Below are positions 57,915 through 64,000 of a DNA stretch of 64,000 nt, piece after piece. The first letter of the stretch is position 1; every line of letters begins with the position of its first letter. A program made the translations under genes and the position numbers. The DNA is taken from assembly GCF_026968045.1 (NCBI RefSeq), contig NZ_JAPVBQ010000001.1, positions 1,067,238-1,131,237 of the forward strand, read 5' to 3'. Under the pieces are notes generated by a model. The model was not told where the DNA came from. It ran no database searches and was given only the letters and a program-made list of their open reading frames with translations. The DNA comes from Modestobacter sp. VKM Ac-2977. GTDB lineage: Bacteria; Actinomycetota; Actinomycetes; Mycobacteriales; Geodermatophilaceae.

Positions 57915-59129
57915 ATGCCTGCCGACGCATCCCTCGCCGCTGACCTGCTCGCCGCCGCCCGGGCCGATGCCGAGCGCACCGTGGACCTGCGCCGCCGGCT
58001 GCACCGCCAGCCCGAGGTCGGCCTGCAGCTGCCGGCCACCCAGGCGATGGTGCTGGCCGCCCTCGGCGACCTGCCGATCGAGCTGACCACCGGCACCAGC
58101 ACCAGCTCGGTGGTCGGGGTGCTGCGCGGCGCCCGCCCCGGCCCCACCTACCTGCTGCGCGGCGACATGGACGCCCTGCCGCTGACCGAGACCACCGGGC
58201 TGCCGTTCGCCTCCGAGGTGCCCGGGGCGATGCACGCCTGCGGGCACGACACCCACGTCGCCATGCTGGCCGGCGCCGCGCGGCTGCTGGCCGAGCGCCG
58301 GGACAGCCTCGCCGGGCAGGTGGTGTTCATGTTCCAGCCGGGGGAGGAGGGCCACCACGGCGCCCGCTTCATGCTGGAGGAGGGGCTGCTCGACGTCGTC
58401 CCCGATGCCCCGGTCAGCGGCGCGTTCGCGCTGCACATCTCCACGGTGTTCCCGACCGGCACGATCAACGTCCGGGCCGGCGCCATGATGGCCTCGGCCG
58501 ACCAGTTCCGGATCATCGTGCACGGCCGCGGCGGGCACGCCTCGACCCCGCACCTGGCCGCCGACCCGGTGCCGGTCGCCGCCGAGATCGTGCTGGCGCT
58601 GCAGGCGATGGTCACCCGCCGGGTCGACGTCTTCGACCCGGCCGTGGTCACGATCGGGCACCTGGAGGCGGGCACGAAGGACAACATCATCCCGCCGTCC
58701 GCGGTCATGGACGGCACGATCCGCACCCTCTCGCCGGAGCGGCGGGCCGACGTCCTGGCCTCGGTGCAGCGGGTCGCCGAGCACGTCGCCGCCGCCCACG
58801 ACCTGCGGGCGGAGTTCGTCCGGGTCGAGGGCTACCCGGTGACCGTCAACGACGCCGAGGTGGCCGCCCAGGTGACCGCGGCGGCCGCGCAGCTGCTGGG
58901 CGAGCAGGCCAGCGCCGTCATGGCGGCGCCGCTCATGGGCGCGGAGGACTTCTCCTACGTGCTGGAGCAGGTGCCCGGCGCGATGGCCTTCCTGGGCGCC
59001 TGCCCGCCGGACCTCGACCCGGCGACCGCGCCGGGCAACCACTCCGACCTGGTCGTCTTCGACGAGGACGCCCTCCCGGCCGGGGTGGCCATGTACGCCC
59101 TGATGGCGGCCCAGGCTCTCGCGGGCTGA
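57915..59129 (+). CDS. M20D amidohydrolase, 404 aa
   Basis: Start ATG 57915. Metal-dependent hydrolase of the hippurate/IAA-amino-acid branch: LRRRLHRQPEVGLQLPATQA, LLRGDMDALPLTETTGLPFA, MHACGHDTHVAMLAGAARLL, FMFQPGEEGHHGARFMLEEG and GMGAEDFSYVL-like GAEDFSYVLEQVPGAMAFLG near the end. It cleaves N-acyl amino acids. No neighbour hints at a specific substrate. Confidence 0.92.
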   Translation: MPADASLAADLLAAARADAERTVDLRRRLHRQPEVGLQLPATQAMVLAALGDLPIELTTGTSTSSVVGVLRGARPGPTYLLRGDMDALPLTETTGLPFASEVPGAMHACGHDTHVAMLAGAARLLAERRDSLAGQVVFMFQPGEEGHHGARFMLEEGLLDVVPDAPVSGAFALHISTVFPTGTINVRAGAMMASADQFRIIVHGRGGHASTPHLAADPVPVAAEIVLALQAMVTRRVDVFDPAVVTIGHLEAGTKDNIIPPSAVMDGTIRTLSPERRADVLASVQRVAEHVAAAHDLRAEFVRVEGYPVTVNDAEVAAQVTAAAAQLLGEQASAVMAAPLMGAEDFSYVLEQVPGAMAFLGACPPDLDPATAPGNHSDLVVFDEDALPAGVAMYALMAAQALAG

Positions 59130-59133
59130 CGCA

Positions 59134-59970
59134 TCACCTCGGGTCCCGGAGCTCTGCCGCGGCCCGGAGCGCCCGGGCCGCGGCGGGCGGGTCGTCGGCG
59201 GCGAACCGCACGGCCTCCACCGTGGCGGTGCCCCGGCCCAGGCCGATCGTGGTGGGCCCGGTCAGCCGCACCTCCACACCCGTCGAGCCCGAGATCCCCA
59301 GCACCAGCTCCGCGTCGGCCACCGAGATCGTCCGGTCCGGTGCCGGTCGGCGGCGGACGGCGACCGAGGCCACCCGGTCCAGCGGCACCCGGACGTCGGC
59401 GAACGTGGCCGAGCGCAGCCGCAGCACCTCCTCGGTCACCACGTGCGGGCGGACGACGTTGGCGGCGGCCACCCCGGCGAGGAACAGCAGGGTCCAGACC
59501 CCGGCGACCAGGAGCACCCACCGCACGGTGGCCCAGGGCACGGCCAGCTCGACGACGGCCAGCTCGACCACCGCGAGCCCCAGGAACGCGACGGTGATCG
59601 GGCGCAGGTCGCGGTCGTAGGGGATCGCGACCGCCCCCGGCGGCACCCCGTGCCGGCGGTGGCGTGCCAGCAGCACCAGCGACGACCACAGCCGCAGCTC
59701 GTGGTGCACCGCGGTGGCGATCGGGCCGGGCAGCACCGTGCGGAGGGCCTCGTCGAGCGCCTCCTCCGCCTCGGCTCCGGCCGTCCGCGCCTGCCGGTAC
59801 CGCCGACGGGCGGCGACCAGCTGCCCGGCCACGGTCAGCGCGAGGAACGCCTCCACCAGGACGAACAGCAGGGCGGCCCGACCGAGGGAGAGCCGGCCCC
59901 CGACGACCAGCACCACCTCGACCAGCAGCACCGCCGGTGCGGCCCACCTCAGGGCGCGCACGTCGGCCAC
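59134..59970 (-). CDS. membrane protein with PH-like tail, 278 aa
   Basis: The likely start is GTG 59970 (VADVRALRWAAPAVLLVEVV), overlapping the end of the MerR gene by 22 bp. Four membrane segments (WAAPAVLLVEVVLVVGG, AALLFVLVEAFLALTVAG, ITVAFLGLAVVELAVVELAV, WVLLVAGVWTLLFLAGVAAA). A C-terminal strand-rich cytoplasmic part (RSATFADVRVPLDRVASVAV, GVEVRLTGPTTIGLGRGTAT) resembles a bacterial PH domain. It is probably co-expressed with the MerR-type regulator. Function unknown. Confidence 0.75.
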   Translation of the reverse strand: MADVRALRWAAPAVLLVEVVLVVGGRLSLGRAALLFVLVEAFLALTVAGQLVAARRRYRQARTAGAEAEEALDEALRTVLPGPIATAVHHELRLWSSLVLLARHRRHGVPPGAVAIPYDRDLRPITVAFLGLAVVELAVVELAVPWATVRWVLLVAGVWTLLFLAGVAAANVVRPHVVTEEVLRLRSATFADVRVPLDRVASVAVRRRPAPDRTISVADAELVLGISGSTGVEVRLTGPTTIGLGRGTATVEAVRFAADDPPAAARALRAAAELRDPR

Positions 59971-60713
59971 CCCCGTCCTGCCAGCTCGACGCACCGGCGC
60001 TGGGCCGGGGAGAGCGAGGCGAGGAAGGCCTCCCACGCCGTCCCGTCGTCCTCGACCGGCGGGCCGGTCGGGCCCGGGAAGAGCTCCGGGCCCAGCGCGC
60101 GCAGCTCCGCGGCCACCTCGGCGACCGCCGGGTCGGCCGGTGCCGCACGGGCCAGTGCCTCGAACCGCTCCGACCAGGCACTGATCCGGTCGACCGTGGT
60201 GGGGTCGGCGAGGACGGCCCGATAGCGATCGGCGATGCCGCTGAACTGCTCCGCACCCCCAGCGGTCTCCAGCAGTTCGAGCAGGTCCCGTTCCCGGGCG
60301 AGCTGGTCGGGAGCCGCGCCGGGCGCTGCGGCGGTCAGGTCGCGCAGCAGGGCGGCCACCTGCTCGGAGGTCGTCAGGTCCTCCCGGGCGAGGAGGTCGG
60401 CGAGCTGCCGGCGACGGGCGTCGATGGCCGCGGCCTGCTGGGTCAGGTCGGCGTCCAGGGCGAGCAGGGCGTCGCGGACGCCGGTCGGCCCGGCTCCCGG
60501 CTCGCCGGCCAGCGCGGCGGCGACCTCCGGCAACGGCAGGCCGAGCCCGACCAGCCGACGCACGCGGAGGAGCCGCGCCGCGTCGTGCGCGTCGTAGTCG
60601 CGGTAGCCGTTGGCCCGGCGGCGGGGCTCGGGGAGCAGGCCGACGGAGTGGTAGTGCCGGATCGTCCGCGTCGTCGTCCTCGCCAGCCTGGCCAGCGCAC
60701 CGATGCTCACCAC
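59949..60713 (-). CDS. MerR-family regulator, 254 aa
   Basis: Start GTG 60713 (a second GTG follows directly). The N-terminal winged helix is IGALARLARTTTRTIRHYHS then VGLLPEPRRRANGYRDYDAH, the classical MerR form. A coiled dimerisation helix (RRRQLADLLAREDLTTSEQV) and a 130-residue helical effector domain follow. No metal-binding cysteines, so a small-molecule ligand is likely. The downstream membrane protein overlaps it and may be its partner or target. Confidence 0.9.
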   Translation of the reverse strand: MVSIGALARLARTTTRTIRHYHSVGLLPEPRRRANGYRDYDAHDAARLLRVRRLVGLGLPLPEVAAALAGEPGAGPTGVRDALLALDADLTQQAAAIDARRRQLADLLAREDLTTSEQVAALLRDLTAAAPGAAPDQLARERDLLELLETAGGAEQFSGIADRYRAVLADPTTVDRISAWSERFEALARAAPADPAVAEVAAELRALGPELFPGPTGPPVEDDGTAWEAFLASLSPAQRRCVELAGRGWPTCAP

Positions 60714-60754
60714 GGGGTCAGGATGGACCTTGCCGCTACGTCAAGGTCAACACG

Positions 60755-60800
60755 ACGGACGGCCCGCCCCCCGGATCGGGGAGGCGGGCCGTTCGGTCGT
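60755..60800. terminator. terminator downstream of aceE
   Basis: CGGCCCGCC (60761-60769) pairs with GGCGGGCCG (60784-60792), with inner CCCC/GGGG pairing, and outer ACGA.../...TCGT arms extend it. It lies between the aceE stop and the divergent MerR start. Confidence 0.75.
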
Positions 60801-60818
60801 ACCGGAGCTCGTCGGCGA

Positions 60819-63632
60819 CTACGCCTCGGGCTGCTGCTCCGGGGCGGTGCTGGTGTCGGCGGGAGCCGCCTGCACCTCGCCGATCTGGTACTTCTCGACC
60901 GCCTGCCGGACGACGTCGCGCTCGACCTCACCGCGCTGGGCGAGCGAGGCCAGCGTGCGCACGACGATCGACTCGGCGTCGACCCGGAAGTGCCGGCGCA
61001 GCGCCGGGCGGGTGTCGGACAGGCCGAACCCGTCGGTGCCCAGCGACGTCAGGCCGCCCGGGACGAACGGGGCGAGCAGGTCCGGTACCGCCTTCATCCA
61101 GTCCGAGACCGCGATGACCGGGCCGGGGACGTCGGTGAGCTGCTGGGTGACGTAGGGGACCTTGGGCTCCTCCGCCGGGTTCAGCAGGTTCCACTCCTCG
61201 GCCTGGACCGCCTCGCGGCGCAGCTCGTTCCAGGAGGTCACCGACCAGACGTCGGCCGAGACGTTCCAGTCCTGGGCCAGCAGCTCCTGCGCCCGCAGCG
61301 CCCACGGCACGGCCACGCCGGAGGCCAGCACCTGCGCCTTGGTGCCGTCGGCCACCTGGGGGCCCTCGGCGTAGCGGTACATCCCGGCCAGCAGGCCGGT
61401 GACGTCGAGGTCCTCCGGCTCGGCCGGCTGGACGTACGGCTCGTTGTAGACCGTCAGGTAGTACATGACGTCGGGGCTGCGGTGCCCGCCCAGCGGGGCA
61501 CCCGGGTCCTCGCCGTACATGCGCCGCAGGGCGTCCTTGATGATGTGCCCGAGCTCGAAGGAGAACGCCGGGTCGTAGGACACGACCGCCGGGTTGGTCT
61601 CCGCGAGCAGCAGCGAGTGCCCGTCCTCGTGCTGCAGGCCCTCGCCGTTCAGCGTGGTGCGCCCGGCGGTGGCACCGAGCAGGAACCCGCGGGTCATCTG
61701 GTCACCGGCGGCCCAGAACGAGTCGCCGGTGCGCTGGAACCCGAACATCGAGTAGAAGATGTAGATCGGGATCATCGGCTCGCCGTGCGTGGAGTACGAC
61801 GTCCCGGCGGCGATGAACGACGCCGCGGAGCCGGCCTCGTTGATCCCCTCGTGCAGGATCTGCCCGGTCGTGGACTCCTTGTAGGCCAGCATCAGCTCGC
61901 GGTCGACCGAGGTGTAGTTCTGGCCGTGCGGGTTGTAGATCTTCTTCGTCGGGAAGAGCGAGTCCAGCCCGAAGGTGCGGGCCTCGTCGGGGATCACCGG
62001 GACGAAGCGGGGGCCGAGCTCCGGGTCCTTGATGAGCTCCTTGAGCAGCCGGACGAACGCCATCGTGGTGGCGACCTCCTGCTTGCCCGAGCCCCGACGT
62101 ACGACCTCGAAGGCCTTGTCGTCGGGTGCCTTGAGGGGCTTGGCGGCGTAGCTGCGCCGGGGGATGGACCCGCCCAGCTGACGCTTCCGCTCCATCATGT
62201 ACTGCATCTCGTCGGAGTCGGCTGCCGGCTTGTAGTACGGCGGCAGGGTCTTGTCCAGCTGCTCGTCGGGGATCGGCAGGTAGAGCCGGTCCCGGAAGTT
62301 CGCCAGGTCCTCCGCGGTCAGCTTCTTCATCTGGTGCGTGGAGTTGCGGCCCTCGAAGTGGTTGCCGAGCGTCCAGCCCTTGATGGTCTTGGCGAGGATG
62401 ACGGTGGGCTGGCCCTTGTGGTCCATCGCGGCCTTGTAGGCGGCGTAGACCTTGCGGTAGTCGTGGCCGCCGCGCTGGAGCTCCCAGACCTCCTTGTCGC
62501 TCATCCCCTCGACCAGCTTGCGGGTGCGCGGGTCGCGGCCGAAGAAGTGCTCGCGGACGTAGGCGCCGTCCTCGGCCTTGTAGGTCTGGTAGTCGCCGTC
62601 CGGCGTGGAGTTCATCAGGTTGACCAGCGCGCCGTCGCGGTCGGCGGCCAGCAGCTTGTCCCAGCCGCGGCCCCAGATCACCTTGATGACGTTCCAGCCG
62701 GCGCCGCGGAAGAAGGACTCCAGCTCCTGGATGACCTTGCCGTTGCCGCGGACCGGGCCGTCGAGCCGCTGCAGGTTGCAGTTGACGACGAAGGTGAGGT
62801 TGTCCAGCTCCTCGCGGGCCGCCAGGCCGATCGGGCCGAGCGACTCGGGCTCGTCCATCTCACCGTCGCCGAGGAACGCCCAGACGTGCTGGTCGGAGGT
62901 GTCGGCGATGCCGCGGTCGTGCAGGTAGCGGTTGAACCGCGCCTGGTAGATCGCGTTCAGCGGGCCGAGCCCCATCGAGACGGTGGGGAACTCCCAGAAG
63001 TCGGGCATCAGCCGCGGGTGCGGGTAGGACGACAGCCCGCCGCCGGGGTGGCTGACCTCCTGCCGGAAGCCGTCGAGCTGGTGCTCGTCGAGCCGGCCCT
63101 CGAGGTAGGCGCGGGCGTAGATGCCGGGGGAGGCGTGACCCTGGAAGTAGATCTGGTCGCCGCCGCCGGGGTGGTCCTTGCCGCGGAAGAAGTGGTTGAA
63201 GCCGACCTCGTACAGCGATGCCGACGACGCGTAGGACGAGATGTGGCCGCCCACGGCGATGCCCGGGCGCTGCGCCCGGTGGACCATGATCGCGGCGTTC
63301 CACCGGATGTAGGCCCGGATCCGGCGCTCGACGTCCTCGTCGCCGGGGAACCACGGCTCCTGCTCCGGCCCGATCGTGTTGATGTAGTCGGTGCTGCGCA
63401 ACGCGGGGACGCCGACCTGCTGCTCCCGGCTGCGCTCCAGCATCCGGAGCATCAGGTAGCGGGCTCGGCCCCGGCCGGCATGGTCGACGACCGCGTCGAG
63501 GGACTCCAGCCACTCCTGGGTCTCGTCCGGGTCGGTGTCGGGGAGTTGGCTGGCCCGCCCGTCGGTGATGACCGCACGGGGGCTGCCGATGGTGCGGGCG
63601 GGGTCTCCGTCCGACTGCTGCGTTGCGCTCAT
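60819..63632 (-). CDS. aceE: pyruvate dehydrogenase E1, homodimeric type, 937 aa
   Basis: Start ATG 63632; the open frame continues upstream to 63968 but without family similarity. Thiamine-diphosphate motif [20 protein letters not shown] ... [11 protein letters not shown], the transketolase-like core ([20 protein letters not shown]) and a C-terminal TK domain. Oxidatively decarboxylates pyruvate and passes the acetyl group to the E2 lipoyl domain, supplying acetyl-CoA. E2 and E3 genes are not in the window. Nearby FasR and FAS II genes make this an acetyl-CoA-to-fatty-acid neighbourhood. The C-terminus is alanine- and proline-rich ([18 protein letters not shown]). Confidence 0.96.
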   Translation of the reverse strand: MSATQQSDGDPARTIGSPRAVITDGRASQLPDTDPDETQEWLESLDAVVDHAGRGRARYLMLRMLERSREQQVGVPALRSTDYINTIGPEQEPWFPGDEDVERRIRAYIRWNAAIMVHRAQRPGIAVGGHISSYASSASLYEVGFNHFFRGKDHPGGGDQIYFQGHASPGIYARAYLEGRLDEHQLDGFRQEVSHPGGGLSSYPHPRLMPDFWEFPTVSMGLGPLNAIYQARFNRYLHDRGIADTSDQHVWAFLGDGEMDEPESLGPIGLAAREELDNLTFVVNCNLQRLDGPVRGNGKVIQELESFFRGAGWNVIKVIWGRGWDKLLAADRDGALVNLMNSTPDGDYQTYKAEDGAYVREHFFGRDPRTRKLVEGMSDKEVWELQRGGHDYRKVYAAYKAAMDHKGQPTVILAKTIKGWTLGNHFEGRNSTHQMKKLTAEDLANFRDRLYLPIPDEQLDKTLPPYYKPAADSDEMQYMMERKRQLGGSIPRRSYAAKPLKAPDDKAFEVVRRGSGKQEVATTMAFVRLLKELIKDPELGPRFVPVIPDEARTFGLDSLFPTKKIYNPHGQNYTSVDRELMLAYKESTTGQILHEGINEAGSAASFIAAGTSYSTHGEPMIPIYIFYSMFGFQRTGDSFWAAGDQMTRGFLLGATAGRTTLNGEGLQHEDGHSLLLAETNPAVVSYDPAFSFELGHIIKDALRRMYGEDPGAPLGGHRSPDVMYYLTVYNEPYVQPAEPEDLDVTGLLAGMYRYAEGPQVADGTKAQVLASGVAVPWALRAQELLAQDWNVSADVWSVTSWNELRREAVQAEEWNLLNPAEEPKVPYVTQQLTDVPGPVIAVSDWMKAVPDLLAPFVPGGLTSLGTDGFGLSDTRPALRRHFRVDAESIVVRTLASLAQRGEVERDVVRQAVEKYQIGEVQAAPADTSTAPEQQPEA

Positions 63633-64000
63633 GCCCCCATCGTCTCCTGCCGGGGCGGCGCGCGTCACGTCTGCCCCGTGTCGCGTCCCGAGGGACGGGA
63701 CGGCGGCGCGGCCGCGCAGCCCGGTCGAGGCCTTGCGCCTGCCCCCCGATGCCCTACGCTCCGCTGCAACGGTGGCCCGGACAGCGTGGGCCCGCACCCC
63801 GGCGACGTCGGGGGACGGGGCACGCCAGGGGCCGCCCTGCACCCGGGCAGAGGGGGTCGGGTCGAGCTGTTCAGAGGTCCCGACCAGGCAGCGCGGGCCG
63901 GGACAGGGCACGATCTCTCCAGGACCATCGCACCGGCGCACTCCGCGACGGGGCGCGCCAGACCGCACAGCAGCACACGAGACAGCCCGGGAGACCGGGC
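63633..64000. other. aceE upstream region
   Basis: No convincing gene is visible in either strand. The stretch presumably holds the aceE promoter. The aceE frame stays open through most of it, but the translation is arginine-rich and unlike the family, so I treat it as untranslated. Confidence 0.5.

Noticed and set aside
1-64000. CRISPR array
   Set aside because: I saw no regularly spaced direct repeats with unique spacers and no cas gene.

Overview
The window is chromosomal DNA of a very G+C-rich actinobacterium. The lineage markers are a FasR-type regulator over a fabD-fabH-acpP-fabF cluster, DUF3145 and DUF5313 proteins, a DinB/mycothiol-type protein, a homodimeric-type aceE and an IdeR/DtxR-like iron box. 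The style (short overlaps, GTG starts, tRNA-Asn and tRNA-Met) fits Geodermatophilaceae (Blastococcus/Modestobacter/Geodermatophilus) or close relatives. That placement is an inference; no rRNA gene is present.

Layout. 1-1760: housekeeping fragments and a broken GGDEF gene. 1764-18513: a genomic island integrated in tRNA-Asn(GTT). The tRNA 3' half plus its terminator hairpin is repeated (77 bp, 3 mismatches) at 1802-1878 and 18437-18513, with a complete tyrosine integrase just inside the left end. The cargo is a DUF4062 protein, an excisionase-like HTH protein, a zinc-finger protein, an IS110-family insertion, a coupled pair made of a PD-(D/E)XK-like nuclease and an unrecognised 481-aa partner, a small CxxC protein, a monooxygenase remnant, a 1491-aa Avs-like STAND NTPase with an N-terminal nuclease-like domain, a DUF6308-like protein, a membrane-anchored coiled-coil protein and a beta-helical repeat protein. 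No replication or transfer gene is visible, so it looks like a non-autonomous, defence-rich island.

18522-39934: ordinary chromosome. It holds a metallophosphoesterase, a PEP-synthase-like enzyme with two membrane proteins, a TfdB-like hydroxylase, CtlX with a divergent Lrp/AsnC regulator, a GH13 alpha-glucosidase, a glutaryl-CoA-dehydrogenase-like enzyme, a K+ channel, an MFS/M20 pair and CstA. 40017-44045: an iron-siderophore ABC uptake operon behind an IdeR-like box. 44046-46114: an ArsR/SRPBCC module flanked by two 92%-identical copies of the 3' end of the ABC ATPase gene. 46391-48028: a hyaluronan-synthase-like glycosyltransferase and tRNA-Met.

48054-64000: an arylsulfotransferase-like lipoprotein, DUF3145, then the fatty-acid synthesis block (accD, fabF, acpP, fabH, fabD, fasR, all on the minus strand), a pirin/cupin protein, an M20 amidohydrolase, a MerR regulator with a membrane protein, and aceE. 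FasR, malonyl/acetyl-CoA supply (AccD, AceE) and the FAS II enzymes form one metabolic theme. The FabD here carries an unusual biotinyl/lipoyl-like C-terminal domain without the modifiable lysine.

The best candidates for an undescribed system are the two-gene nuclease/partner operon (8340-10369) and its neighbours in the island.
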